Notes under the pieces: model-generated
The model's database searches: none
The model's input: the letters and a program-made list of their open reading frames with translations, nothing else
Told to the model about the DNA's origin: nothing
Position numbers and translations under genes: made by a program
Part shown: positions 8,685 to 17,626 of the stretch, piece by piece
Position numbering within the stretch: the stretch's first letter is position 1
How the letters are laid out: the number at the start of each line of letters is the position of its first letter
Assembly: GCA_963698885.1 (NCBI GenBank)
Contig: CAVOSJ010000004.1
Coordinates: 434,001-498,000 of the forward strand
Length of the DNA stretch: 64,000 nucleotides
Source: JBARKJ01 sp963698885
GTDB taxonomy: Bacteria > Nitrospirota > JACRHJ01
Reading direction: 5' to 3'

Positions 8685-8828
8685 TTAAATCTCGCTCGCT
8701 TCCGCGGCTTCAGCGTAAGACTGCTTGTTTTCAGGCAATACCTCGCGCTTCCTTAGGAACGCGAGCACGGCAATGCCCGCCGCCGCGCCTGCCAGTATCC
8801 CGAGTCCCAGCCTCACGAATTTGCCCAT
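8685..8828 (-). CDS. Small single-span membrane protein, 47 residues
   Basis: A short gene ending 13 bases beyond the convergent thiD stop. It has a very good ribosome site (CAAAGGAGG, 5 bases before the ATG). The product begins MGKFVRLGLGILAGAAAGIA, continues VLAFLRKREVLPENKQSYAE and ends AAEASEI. That is one glycine/alanine-rich membrane helix with a basic flank, then a charged tail. I cannot name a family; similar proteins include small stress-induced membrane peptides and YtxH-like proteins. Confidence 0.6.
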   Translation of the reverse strand: MGKFVRLGLGILAGAAAGIAVLAFLRKREVLPENKQSYAEAAEASEI

Positions 8829-8904
8829 GAGAGCCTCCTTTGCAGTAGCCTAAAGTTTACCACCTGCGCGGGCGCAGTCAAGGGAGCAGGCTTTTTCGGT
8901 AATC

Positions 8905-9891
8905 TTACGGTGTCGGAACTTTGGCCAGTATCCTGCCGATTATCTCTTCCGGCGTAATGTCTTCGGCCTCGGCTTCGTAGGTCATGGTGATACGGTGGCT
9001 TAGCACGTCGTTAGCCATCTCTTTCACGTCGTCCGGTGTCGCGTAGGCCCGGCCATTCATCATCGCCTCCGCCTTTGCCGCGAGGGTGAGATATATGGAC
9101 GCCCTGGGCGACGCGCCGTACTCGATCAAGTTCTTTATGTCCAGGCCGTGCGCCTCCGGGTCGCGGGTGGCGAAGACCAGGTCCACTATATAGCGTTTCA
9201 CCTTGTCGTCCACGTACACGGAGTCCACCAGCTCCCGGCAGAGGAATATCTCGCGCGCCTCGGCGACCTTGGCGACAGGGATCTCCCGGCCTGCCGACAT
9301 GCGGTTAATTATCTGTAATTCTTCGTCTTTCGTCGGGTAGCCCACCTTCACCTTCAGCATGAACCGGTCCACCTGCGCCTCCGGCAGGCGGTACGTCCCT
9401 TCGCTCTCGATGGGGTTCTGGGTGGCCATGACGAGGAAGGGGTGTTCCAGCCTGAAGGTGTCCGGGCCGATTGTCACCTGCATCTCCTGCATGACTTCTA
9501 AAAGCGCGGACTGCACCTTCGCCGGGGCGCGGTTAATCTCGTCCGCGAGCAGCAGGTTGGTAAATATGGGTCCTTTTTTTGTCGAGAACTCTCCGGTGGC
9601 CTGGTTATAGACGCGGGTGCCGATTAAGTCCGCGGGAAGCAGGTCCGGGGTGAACTGTATGCGCGAGAAGCCGAGGTCGAGAGCTGCGGCCAGGGATTTT
9701 ATGCAGAGCGTCTTGGCAAGGCCGGGTACTCCTTCAAGGAGTATATGCCCGCGCGTGAGAAGCCCGGCCAGCAGCCTGTCCAGCATCTTATCCTGCCCGA
9801 CGATGACCTTCTTCACCTCACGCCGGATATCGTCCAGTATGCGCGAGTGGGCGGCGATTTTATCGGAGAGTTCTTTAAGGTCGGGGGTCAT
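8905..9891 (-). CDS. MoxR-family AAA+ ATPase
   Basis: 328 residues. Walker A GVPGLAKT at 54-61, Walker B/sensor region LLLADEINRAPAKVQSALLEVMQEMQV, and the sensor segment ATQNPIESEGTYRLPEAQVDRF are all intact. MoxR ATPases act as chaperones that load metals or assemble complexes, usually with a DUF58/VWA-domain partner and BatD-like membrane proteins. No DUF58 or VWA partner adjoins it; a BatD-like gene lies 5 kb away at 14976. The gene is complete with a start at MTPDLKELSD. Confidence 0.92.
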   Translation of the reverse strand: MTPDLKELSDKIAAHSRILDDIRREVKKVIVGQDKMLDRLLAGLLTRGHILLEGVPGLAKTLCIKSLAAALDLGFSRIQFTPDLLPADLIGTRVYNQATGEFSTKKGPIFTNLLLADEINRAPAKVQSALLEVMQEMQVTIGPDTFRLEHPFLVMATQNPIESEGTYRLPEAQVDRFMLKVKVGYPTKDEELQIINRMSAGREIPVAKVAEAREIFLCRELVDSVYVDDKVKRYIVDLVFATRDPEAHGLDIKNLIEYGASPRASIYLTLAAKAEAMMNGRAYATPDDVKEMANDVLSHRITMTYEAEAEDITPEEIIGRILAKVPTP

Positions 9892-9932
9892 TAATTTTTC
9901 AAAGCTCTTTCTCAGAATGACAATCCTTCATC

Positions 9933-9954
9933 CCCCTCTTAAGATTAAGAGGGG
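9933..9954. repeat. Perfect palindrome CCCCTCTTAA-GA-TTAAGAGGGG
   Basis: A 10-bp-arm inverted repeat just upstream of moxR. A related palindrome (CCCCCTC..., TTAATATA centre, ...GAGGGGG) stands downstream of the nitronate monooxygenase gene at 42508-42531. No T-run follows on either side, so it is not an ordinary terminator. Confidence 0.6.
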
Positions 9955-10072
9955 CAGAGGGGGCGTTATGATAATCAGCGCAATTTCCCCGGATAATAAC
10001 CCCCCGATAGCCCGAATTCAACATTTTTTATTCGTTTATTTAATTTTTTTATCGGTAATTCTTCGCAATTTG

Positions 10073-10109
10073 CTTGAAATCAATACCCCTTTGGGGTTAT
10101 ATTATTGGT
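10073..10109 (+). promoter_or_regulatory. Promoter-like repeat with CCCCTTTGGGG palindrome, copy 1
   Basis: A possible -35 (TTGAAA at 10074-10079), 18-base spacer and -10 (TATATT). The spacer is almost filled by the palindrome TACCCCTTTGGGGTTA. The same 37 bases recur at 10603-10639 with two differences. It precedes a small secreted or membrane protein gene. A repressor site placed between -35 and -10 is my inference. Confidence 0.5.
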
Positions 10110-10140
10110 TGAAAAATCGTTTGAATTATGATTATATAGA

Positions 10141-10437
10141 GTGGCGATGATTAAAAGGCTTGTTTTTGTAATCATACCTGTATGTTTCTTTCTCGTTTTT
10201 TTGGGAGTGAACCTTCCAAATTACAGGATCAATCCTCACCCAAAACCAATATTAAAGAGCCTTGTAGAGTCCTCGACGGATCATGCCAATGTCATCTTGA
10301 TAGACATCGGGCCATCCAAAAGCTATTTGGATTATGTTCCAGACAAGACATATTCACCACTCGAACCGGACCTTTCAAGGTATAGTCCGCCTCTAACCGT
10401 TTATATCTTCGCCAGGCCTCCGCCCGAAGTTTCCTAA
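10141..10437 (+). CDS. Hypothetical protein with N-terminal membrane segment
   Basis: 98 residues from GTG at 10141, or 96 from ATG at 10147. A signal or anchor helix (IKRLVFVIIPVCFFLVFLGV) is followed by a short, proline-rich, probably periplasmic tail (NPHPKPILKSLVESSTDHANVILIDIG). No family recognised. AT-richer than its surroundings. It lies between the two copies of the 37-bp promoter-like repeat, so the unit may have been duplicated or inserted. Coding status is moderate: no strong ribosome site is visible. Confidence 0.45.
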   Translation: MAMIKRLVFVIIPVCFFLVFLGVNLPNYRINPHPKPILKSLVESSTDHANVILIDIGPSKSYLDYVPDKTYSPLEPDLSRYSPPLTVYIFARPPPEVS

Positions 10438-10602
10438 AAGTCCCATAAAATTGCTTTTGTAATTAACCTTGCGGCATTCCATTTTGTGGACGCGGCCTTT
10501 TTATTATTGTCGCGAAAATCAATTTATGGATGAATAAGGAGGTTGACCCGTGAAGCCATTCAGAAGTTTTTTCGGACCTTATTGGTAAAGGTTCTTAATT
10601 TA

Positions 10603-10639
10603 CTTGAAATCAGTACCCCTTTGGGGCTATATTATTGGT
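10603..10639 (+). promoter_or_regulatory. Promoter-like repeat with CCCCTTTGGGG palindrome, copy 2
   Basis: Same 37 bases as 10073-10109 apart from two transitions (A to G, T to C), again with TTGAAA, an 18-base spacer containing CCCCTTTGGGG, and TATATT. It stands about 70 bases upstream of the first MFS transporter gene and is the best candidate for the promoter/operator of the pump genes. Confidence 0.55.
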
Positions 10640-10710
10640 ATTAGGGCGTGCTCTTCCGGAGTAACCAGTGAGGCCGCGCCTAAATTATATACGAAGAGGT
10701 GTGAGACATT

Positions 10711-12453
10711 ATGACCGAGTTTATCCCGAGGCTGCGGGGCCAGATTGCAATTCATCCCAGCCGGAAATGGCTAATTCTTTCAACTGTTTTGCTTGGGGCC
10801 ACGATGTCGGCCCTGGATTTAAGCATCGTCAACGTGGCGATGCCCACCCTCAAGACCACTTTTGCGACGTCCATGGCCACCATCGAGTGGGTGTCGATGG
10901 CCTACATGCTCGCCCTCACGGTCTTCCTGCCGCTTTTCGGAAGGCTTGCGGACATGTACGGCAGGTCCAGGCTCTATAACGTCGGTTTTATCATTTTCTC
11001 AGTCGGCTCGCTTTTTTGCGGCCTGTCCACGAGCGCGGGTCTTTTGATCGCTTCGCGCACGATACAGGCGATAGGGGCCGGGCTGCTTCAGGCAAACTCC
11101 ATAGGAATCATCACGCATGCGTTCCCGGCTAAAGAGAGAGGGAAGGCGATAGGCATCCAGGGTGCGGTACAGGCCATTTCCATGGCCGTCGCTCCGGTGC
11201 TCGGCGGTGTGCTGATTTCCGCCGTCGGCTGGCGCGCCATCTTTTATCTTAATATCCCCATCGGTATTGTCGGCACCGTGGCCGCCCTGCTGATCCTTCC
11301 GAAATGCGAGAGAAAACCGAAAGAGAAGGTTGACTACTTAGGGGCCGCGCTTTTCGCGTCCGGACTCGCCGGTCTGCTGCTCGCCTTGAACGAGGTAGTG
11401 AAGCTCGGCTGGGGTTCCGATTACATAATCGCATACGCGGTAAGCGGCGTGGCGCTATTGAGCCTTTTCATCCTGACGGAGCTGAAGGTCAAGCACCCGC
11501 TGATAGACCTGGGGCTTTTCAAGAATTCCACCTTCCTCCTGGGCAATATAAGCGGGATGCTCTCTTACTACGTCCTGTTCGCCGTGATGTTCCTGATGCC
11601 CTTTTACCTGGAAAGGGTTAAGGGCTACGGCACGGCTCTCACGGGCCTTTTGCTGACGCCGCTCCTTCTGGCCATGGCGGTGTCCGCCCCGCTCTCGGGC
11701 CGGATATCGGACAAATACGGCTCCAGGATTATGACTACCGCGGGCATGCTCGTCTCGGCGGTGGGCTGTCTCTGGCTTCTCTACATGGGAGGGTCCGCGC
11801 AGATTACGGGCGTAATTGGCACGATGGTCTTCCTGGGTATCGGCATGGGGTTATTTTCCACCTCCAATAATACCGCCATAATGGGCGCCGCGCCGAGCGA
11901 GAAGCTTGGGATGGCCGGGGGCTTACTCAACATGACGCGCTCTCTGGGGCTGATCTTCGGGGTCAACATTACCGGGATGGTATTCACCAGCATGGAACAC
12001 GGCTACCTGGCCCAAAAGGGCTTCCCGAACTCGACGCGGATATTCAGCAGCACGAACATCCCCCTGCCCGTTAAGTCCGACGCCTTTATGCACGGTTTTA
12101 TGGTGGTCATAATGATCCTGCTGGCGGTCAACGTACTCGCGGCGCTCCTTTCAGCCATGAGAAAGGGCCAGGCGGCGGGGATAATAGACCATGAAGCCAC
12201 GGGCGCGGTAGTCATCTCGTCCGGCTTTTTAAGCGGTTTCAACCAGGAGACCGCCGGGATGGCCATGTTCGTAATGGTGCTTCTGCTTGCCGGATACGTC
12301 GGCGCGTTCGCGTTTGCGAGGCCCCGTACCGGGAGCCCCTTCGCCGAACAAAGCGCGGCCGTGGCTGGGGCGGGTACCGCCATATGCAAGCCTGTCGCCG
12401 CTCCCGGCCTGCAGGCTTTAGCGCTTTGGATACTACGTCCGGCAACATCATGA
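10711..12453 (+). CDS. DHA2-type (EmrB/QacA-like) MFS efflux transporter
   Basis: 580 residues with about 14 membrane helices. Early helix TMSALDLSIVNVAMPTLKTTF, motif A GRLADMYGRSRLYNVGF and the antiporter motif C region GAGLLQANSIGIITHAFPAKERGKAIG...APVLGGV are typical of drug:H+ antiporters of the DHA2 group. It should export hydrophobic compounds or dyes; the substrate is unknown. A second, closely similar gene follows at 12663, suggesting tandem duplication. No membrane-fusion or outer-membrane partner is adjacent. The last 40 residues (FARPRTGSPFAEQSA onward) are unlike the second copy and may include a frame slip. Confidence 0.88.
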   Translation: MTEFIPRLRGQIAIHPSRKWLILSTVLLGATMSALDLSIVNVAMPTLKTTFATSMATIEWVSMAYMLALTVFLPLFGRLADMYGRSRLYNVGFIIFSVGSLFCGLSTSAGLLIASRTIQAIGAGLLQANSIGIITHAFPAKERGKAIGIQGAVQAISMAVAPVLGGVLISAVGWRAIFYLNIPIGIVGTVAALLILPKCERKPKEKVDYLGAALFASGLAGLLLALNEVVKLGWGSDYIIAYAVSGVALLSLFILTELKVKHPLIDLGLFKNSTFLLGNISGMLSYYVLFAVMFLMPFYLERVKGYGTALTGLLLTPLLLAMAVSAPLSGRISDKYGSRIMTTAGMLVSAVGCLWLLYMGGSAQITGVIGTMVFLGIGMGLFSTSNNTAIMGAAPSEKLGMAGGLLNMTRSLGLIFGVNITGMVFTSMEHGYLAQKGFPNSTRIFSSTNIPLPVKSDAFMHGFMVVIMILLAVNVLAALLSAMRKGQAAGIIDHEATGAVVISSGFLSGFNQETAGMAMFVMVLLLAGYVGAFAFARPRTGSPFAEQSAAVAGAGTAICKPVAAPGLQALALWILRPATS

Positions 12454-12619
12454 CAAGGATGTAGCGGTCGTTTTATTGCCTTCCGGAAACCATGTGGAAG
12501 CCGACATCAGGAAGAACGGCCTCCTGGTCGAGAAGCTCTCCATCAAGGACGGTAAAGTGCTGGAAAGGAGGACCGGCCTGAAGGAATGGGTATTCGAGGA
12601 GTTGATGCTCGTAAATTAG
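12422..12619 (+). other. Possible small coding fragment downstream of the first MFS gene
   Basis: In the +1 frame relative to the MFS gene end there is an open stretch reading GYYVRQHHDKDVAVVLLPSG, NHVEADIRKNGLLVEKLSIK, DGKVLERRTGLKEWVFEELM and LVN, then a stop. Composition and codon use look coding, but there is no good ATG start. It could be the C-terminal part of a small gene whose start is lost by a frame error, or the original tail of the pump protein. I do not recognise the sequence. Confidence 0.4.
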
Positions 12620-12662
12620 GCGCTTTTTTAAATACTTAACTCGGAAAGGGTTCATTAAGAAA

Positions 12663-14178
12663 ATGAGTAAGATTTTTCAGTTTCCTCATCCTTATTTCAA
12701 GTCGCGTCCCACGTGGAAATGGTTCATCCTTATCAACGTCCTCATAGGGGCCACCATGTCGGCCCTGGACGTCAGCATCGTAAATGTGGCCATGCCGACT
12801 CTCAAAACCGAATTCAACACTAACATGGCGGTCATCGAGTGGGTTGCGATTGCCTACATGCTTACCTTGACCGTATTCCTTCCGTTTTTCGGAAGGCTCG
12901 CCGATATGTTCGGCAGGTCCAAACTGTACAATACCGGTTTTGTGGTCTTTACCATAGGCTCGCTTTTCTGCGGGATGGCGACCTCCGCTTCCTTTATAAT
13001 CGCGGCGCGCGTCCTTCAGGCTGTCGGGGCCGGGCTCCTTCAGGCAAACTCCGTCGCCCTGATTACGCAGGCGTTTCCCGGTAACGAAAGGGGCAGGGCT
13101 ATAGGCATCCAGGGCGCGGTCCAGGCCATAGCGATGGCCGTGGGCCCCTTTGTCGGCGGCATTTTAATAGCCTCGGTCGGCTGGCGCGCCGTATTTTACA
13201 TCAACCTCCCGATCGGCGTCCTGGGCACCGTCGCGGCACTGTTCATCCTGCCCGCGGACGTGAAGTCGGGAGTCAGAGAGAAAATCGACTATCTCGGCAC
13301 GGCGCTCTTCGCATCCGGCCTCGCGGCCCTCGTGCTCGCGTTCAACAACGTGGAGAAGTTTGGCTGGGGTTCCGACGATGGTCGTCGGCTGCTTTGTAGC
13401 CGCGGGTATCCTCCTGCCCCTGTTCGTGCTTACGGAACTGAAGGTGAAGAGTCCGCTGATAGACCTGTCGCTTTTCAAGAACTGGACTTTCACTCTCGGG
13501 AACCTGACCGGCATGCTTTCGTATTACGTCTTATTCACGGTACTGTTCCTGATGCCGTTTTATTTCGAGAACGTGCTTAATTACAGCCCGGCGCTGGCTG
13601 GCACCCTGCTCACTCCCATCCCGCTTGCGATGGCCGTCGTGGCCCCGTTCGCAGGCCATATTTCGGACAAGCATGGGGCGAGGTTAATGACGACTGGCGG
13701 GATGCTGGTCGCCGCGGCCGCCTGCCTTTCCCTTCTGTTCCTGGGGGCGCAGTCGCATCTGCCGATGCTTATCGGCGAACTGGTACTCCTTGGCGTGGGT
13801 ATGGGCATGTTCACCCCCCCCAACAACAGCGCCATCATGGGCGCCGCCCCGAAAGAGAAACTGGGTCTTGCCGGGGGCATACTGAACATGATGAGGTCGC
13901 TGGGGCTGATTTTCGGCGTGGATATTTCAGGGCTGATATTTGCCAAACTGGAGCATAATTACCTGAGAGGCCAGGGATATACGCACATCCAGCACGTGTT
14001 CAGGAACGCCAGCATCCCGGTCCCCATCAAGGACAACGCGTTCATGCACGGTTTCGTCGTCGTGGTCGGCGTGCTTTTGCTGTTGACGGTCCTTTCGGCC
14101 ATATTCTCAGGCCTGAAGAAGGATGTGGAAATGGACGCCGAGACCGCCGAAGCGGCAAAGGCCTTCGTCGGCGAATAA
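12663..14178 (+). CDS. DHA2-type MFS efflux transporter, one frameshift
   Basis: Close paralogue of the preceding pump: TMSALDVSIVNVAMPTLKTEF, GRLADMFGRSKLYNTGF and GAGLLQANSVALITQAFPGN align residue for residue. The frame breaks at about 13370-13385: up to VEKFGWGSDD is in one frame, and TMVVGCFVAAGILLPLFVLTELKVKSPLIDLSLF continues in another. The first copy has the continuous GWGSD...LSLFILTELKVKHPLIDL there, so one base is gained or lost. About 505 residues in total, 14 helices. The two pumps probably form one transcript from the promoter-like repeat at 10603. Confidence 0.87.
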
Positions 14179-14291
14179 AATGCGCGTCCTATATTGCAAG
14201 TTATCATGTGATATAGTATTATTGTATAGTAGGTACGGGCTGACGGAATAGGGTTTCATTGCTCTAAGTCATCATCCTGCGTCCGAGGAAA

Positions 14292-14810
14292 ATGGAAAAC
14301 TGCGGCGACAAGATCAGGTGCTCGCGGATAGAGATATCCGGGGCCACGATCTGCGAAGTATGCGGGGTAAAGACGGTCGCTACCGTCCAGAGGGAGCATA
14401 TACGCCGCATAAGCGTAGTTTACGACACCACGGCCAAGTACCCGTTCTTTCAGTTTTTTATGGGGTTTGTCCTGATTGCGCTGGGGTTCATCGGGCTGAT
14501 AGTATCCTGGCTTGCCAGCGCCGTCATAGGACCGATTGACATAGACCCGGACAATGTAAACATCCCGATAATCCCGATCGTCTTATGGCTGATGATCGTA
14601 TCGGGAATCTGGAGCCTGGTCGTCGTATTCAGGGCCAGCTACCACCTGCTGATAGAGACCGAGGACGGGGTTAAAAAGATTTTCTTCGAAAAGGCTACGA
14701 CCCTGCCGGACATACAGCATTTCATAAGGCGCGCCGGCTGGCGTTTCGGGTATGAAATAGATACCTCCAGCCTGGACAAAGTCGTCGAACAGCCTTCCCC
14801 GGCACAGTAG
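14292..14810 (+). CDS. Two-helix membrane protein, function unknown
   Basis: 172 residues. A soluble N-terminal part with three cysteines (ENCGDKIRCSRIEISGATICEVCG) could bind metal or form disulfides, then two membrane helices (FFQFFMGFVLIALGFIGLIV and IIPIVLWLMIVSGIWSLVVV), then a cytoplasmic tail with DIQHFIRRAGWRFGYEI. The last part resembles the QRL-type tail of DUF6232-like small membrane proteins, but I do not assign a family. A purine-rich site (GAGGAAA) precedes the ATG directly. Confidence 0.65.
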   Translation: MENCGDKIRCSRIEISGATICEVCGVKTVATVQREHIRRISVVYDTTAKYPFFQFFMGFVLIALGFIGLIVSWLASAVIGPIDIDPDNVNIPIIPIVLWLMIVSGIWSLVVVFRASYHLLIETEDGVKKIFFEKATTLPDIQHFIRRAGWRFGYEIDTSSLDKVVEQPSPAQ

Positions 14811-14885
14811 TCCGGCACGGTAACATCGGCGCACACGTATAGACGCGTTGCACACTCGGCGCTTCGAAGTCCCGGCGCATTATAA

Positions 14886-14920
14886 GAAAAAGGGCTGCCA
14901 TTTCCGGCGGCCCTTTTTTA
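14886..14920 (+). terminator. Rho-independent terminator
   Basis: Stem AGGGCTGCC / GGCGGCCCT (14891-14899 with 14906-14914, one G-T pair) followed by six T on the plus strand and preceded by A-run, so it can also serve the minus strand. It ends the two-helix membrane protein gene and faces the end of the BatD-like gene. Confidence 0.8.
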
Positions 14921-14975
14921 TATCTTAATGACCTTATTGCTAGGGCCGTACACCTCGTATCGGCCCTCTTCAAAG

Positions 14976-15920
14976 TCATTCCCAGATTCCATCAAAGCAA
15001 AATTCCGCGCCTTCTCTAAATACCTGTGTCTTCTCTTCTTCCGTCGGCGCATATTTCGCGAACTTCACCAGGTCCGCTTCTTCCAATACTTCGCGCAGTC
15101 TGTCGATGGCGGAGTCGGCAAGGGTAGAGCTTTTAACGGCCTCCATTATCTCGGCGGTGGTAGCCTCGGTGGCGGGGATATTATACGCGGCGCGAAGATA
15201 CCTGCGTATCGCCTCGGATATGACGGAATAAAACACCTTGGCGTCCGCCTTCAGGACTTCCGCCGCATCGAAGGCCTTCAGCGCGTCCTCCTTAGGGCCT
15301 GTGGCCACGTGCGCCTGAACAGGCGTCACCGGGAGTTTCCCCTCGCCCCCGGCGGCTCGCCGGGCCCGCCCCCTTCGCGCCATGTAAACGATCAGCGCCA
15401 CGACCAGGAGGAAGCCCAGCACCACGAGCGCAGTAGCAATATAGAAAAATAGCTTTATCCGCTCCAGAAAAGACATCGGCCCCTTGATGTCCCGGATATC
15501 TCCCTGGATACTCTTCAGTACGCCCGGCCCGTGCTCCGTAACCTTGACGATGACCGGGTTACTCTTAATTTCGCTCTCTTTGCCGCTCGATGGGTCGGCT
15601 ACGACGGCCTTCGCAGGCGGGATGAGGTGATCGCCGGGGAGGTCTGAGGAGAGCCTGTACTCCTGCTCGTTTACGGTCCTGGCCTTGTTGTTTATGATGC
15701 GGGTGGACTGGGAGGAGTACTCGCCGGTGACGTTGAAGCCGGAGAAATCAGGCGGGACGAGACGGAATGGGATATCCGCCTCGCCCTCCTCGATTACCGA
15801 AAGGGTATAGGAAAATGTTTCGCCTTTGGCGACTTCGCCCCTGCTCGCCTTCGCGGCAACAGAGAGCTGCCAGGGCTGCGTGGCCTGCGCGGCCTGCGCA
15901 CCCTCCGCGAGAACGGGCAC
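14976..15920 (-). CDS. BatD-like / DUF4381-type membrane protein
   Basis: About 314 residues as read from GTG at 15920. The periplasmic part (LSVAAKASRGEVAKGETFSYTLSVI...FNVTGEYSSQSTRIINNKARTVNEQEYRL) has the beta-sandwich pattern of BatD, then one membrane helix (FYIATALVVLGFLLVVALIV) and a cytoplasmic helical domain (YSVISEAIRRYLRAAYNIPATEATTAEIME) as in DUF4381 proteins. Such proteins work with MoxR ATPases. Upstream of 15920 the same frame reads TVILFFAFALAVPVLAEGA, an obvious signal peptide without a start codon, while TTG-AAA-AAC at 15973 lies one frame away with lysines ideal for the n-region. The true start is therefore probably 15973, with an indel in the A-rich stretch. Confidence 0.75.
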   Translation of the reverse strand: MPVLAEGAQAAQATQPWQLSVAAKASRGEVAKGETFSYTLSVIEEGEADIPFRLVPPDFSGFNVTGEYSSQSTRIINNKARTVNEQEYRLSSDLPGDHLIPPAKAVVADPSSGKESEIKSNPVIVKVTEHGPGVLKSIQGDIRDIKGPMSFLERIKLFFYIATALVVLGFLLVVALIVYMARRGRARRAAGGEGKLPVTPVQAHVATGPKEDALKAFDAAEVLKADAKVFYSVISEAIRRYLRAAYNIPATEATTAEIMEAVKSSTLADSAIDRLREVLEEADLVKFAKYAPTEEEKTQVFREGAEFCFDGIWE

Positions 15921-16004
15921 GGCAAGCGCGAAGGCGAAAAATAAAATAACAGTTTCTTTTTCAAGTTTTTCAAGAACGCCTTATTCCGCCGGGCAGGCTG
16001 CGTT

Positions 16005-16477
16005 TCAGTTTGCCCCCCCGGCCTCGATATCCTTCTCTTTGGTCTCGATTTTTATGGCGCGCGCCTCGGACTCGGCCGGTTTCGGGAGCCGTACCTCCAG
16101 CACGCCCTTATCGAAGCGCGCGGTTATCTTTTCCGTATCCACGTTCTTCGGCAGGCTGAACGCGCGTGAGAATTTGCCGTAGGAGCGTTCCACCCTGTGG
16201 TAGTTGTTCTCCTGCTTTTACTTCCCTTTCGAACCGGCGCTCCCCCCTTACGGTAAGGACATTTTCCCGGACCTCGACGTCCACGTCGCCATCACTCCAT
16301 GCCGGGAAGCTCCGCCGAGATGACGATATCCTTCTCCGTCTCATAGATATCCACGGCAGGAGTCCAGGTGCCCCCGCCGATGGTATTGTCGCGTCTCACG
16401 CTGTCCTCGAACAGCCTGTTCATCCTTTCCTGGAGCGAAACAAGGCTCCCGACCGGGTCCCATCTTATCAGTGTCAT
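16005..16477 (-). CDS. Hsp20 small heat-shock protein, two frameshifts
   Basis: Holdase chaperone of the alpha-crystallin type. Three overlapping frames make up one protein: MTLIRWDPVGSLVSLQERMNRLF...WTPAVDIYETEKDIVISAELPGM, then GDVDVEVRENVLTVRGERRFEREVKAGEQ, then YHRVERSYGKFSRAFSLPKNVDTEKITARFDKGVLEVRLPK. Order and content match the family exactly, including the A-x-x-x-n-GVL motif near the end. Breaks lie at about 16295-16320 and 16195-16215. AAGGAGG precedes the ATG by 8 bases. A CIRCE operator 70 bases upstream indicates HrcA control. Confidence 0.88.
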
Positions 16478-16546
16478 AAGAGGATACCTCCTTCTTTCAG
16501 CTTGAAATTGTCTTCCGCACCAAAACTACTTTGCGCGAAGATTGCC

Positions 16547-16574
16547 TTAGCACTCTCGGCCCACCGAGTGCTAA
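16547..16574. promoter_or_regulatory. CIRCE operator (HrcA site)
   Basis: Perfect arms TTAGCACTC and GAGTGCTAA, the exact CIRCE sequence bound by the HrcA repressor. The spacer here is 10 bases (TCGGCCCACC) where the standard is 9; given other one-base errors in this sequence, that may be an artefact. It lies 70 bases upstream of hsp20 and 83 bases upstream of the divergent permease. Confidence 0.9.
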
Positions 16575-16656
16575 ATATACCACCCGTTTTTTTAAAACTC
16601 AAGCGATTTTTTCATATAAAAATTGACATACCCTAACTATAATTTATAATTGGTTT

Positions 16657-17508
16657 ATGGCAAGTTCTTCAACGCTCTGGTCGGATTTCGCATACCGCTT
16701 CACCCGGAACCGCCTGGCCGTGTCCGGCGCGGCGGTAATCCTGCTCCTGTTTATTATAGCGGTTTTGGCGCCGCTCATCGCCCCGTACGACCCTAAACTG
16801 ATAAATACCGCCGATATCCTCGCCCCGCCTTCCGTCTCTCACTGGTTCGGCACGGACGACCTGGGCCGGGACGTCCTGTCCCGGATGATTTACAGTGCCC
16901 GCATATCGCTTTCGGTGGGGTTTGTCGCGGTGGGGATAGCCACGGTCATCGGCATCATAATCGGGGCCGTGGCGGGATATTACGGCGGCTGGATGGACAA
17001 CACCCTGATGCGCTTTGTTGACATCATGCTCTGCTTCCCCACGATATTCCTCATCCTGGCGGTAATCGCAATTTTAGGGCCGTCCATCTGGAACATCATG
17101 ATAATCATCGGTATGACGAGCTGGATGGGCGTAAGCCGCCTGGTGCGCGCGGAGTTTTTGACGCTCAAGGAACGCGATTTCGTCGTAGCGGCGAGGGCCG
17201 TCGGGGCGCGTGACACCCGCATCATATTCCGGCACATCCTCCCGAACGCGATGGCCCCGGTACTGGTCTCGGCCGTGCTTGGCGTCGGCGGGGCGATACT
17301 TATCGAGTCTTCCTTATCTTTCCTTGGCCTCGGCGTCCAGCCTCCGACGCCGTCCTGGGGCAACATGTTGACTGCGGGCAAGGACAACATCGAGATAGCC
17401 TGGTGGCTCTCGTTATTCCCCGGCATGGCGATACTTGTCACCGTGCTGGGCTACAACCTGCTTGGCGAAGGCCTGCAGGACGCGCTGAACCCGCGGCTTA
17501 AAGACTGA
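16657..17508 (+). CDS. ABC transporter permease, DppC/OppC type
   Basis: 283 residues, the normal length of a DppC/OppC permease. The N-terminal cytoplasmic helix plus FTRNRLAVSGAAVILLLFII, the periplasmic loop PPSVSHWFGTDDLGRDVLSRMIYSARISL and the EAA loop AARAVGARDTRIIFRHILPNAMAPVL that contacts the ATPase are all clear. Family members import di- or oligopeptides or nickel. No ATPase, binding protein or DppB partner is next to it, so the rest of the transporter must be encoded elsewhere. It starts at ATG 16657, divergent from hsp20. Confidence 0.9.
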   Translation: MASSSTLWSDFAYRFTRNRLAVSGAAVILLLFIIAVLAPLIAPYDPKLINTADILAPPSVSHWFGTDDLGRDVLSRMIYSARISLSVGFVAVGIATVIGIIIGAVAGYYGGWMDNTLMRFVDIMLCFPTIFLILAVIAILGPSIWNIMIIIGMTSWMGVSRLVRAEFLTLKERDFVVAARAVGARDTRIIFRHILPNAMAPVLVSAVLGVGGAILIESSLSFLGLGVQPPTPSWGNMLTAGKDNIEIAWWLSLFPGMAILVTVLGYNLLGEGLQDALNPRLKD

Positions 17509-17626
17509 CGGCTCCCTTCAATTCCACAATTCCGCCCAATTCCGCTATAGATTTAAAGTCTTTAATCGCCAATCCGTTAATTTGATTTAATTTGTATTTC
17601 AATGGATAAATGACTACCATTTCAGT

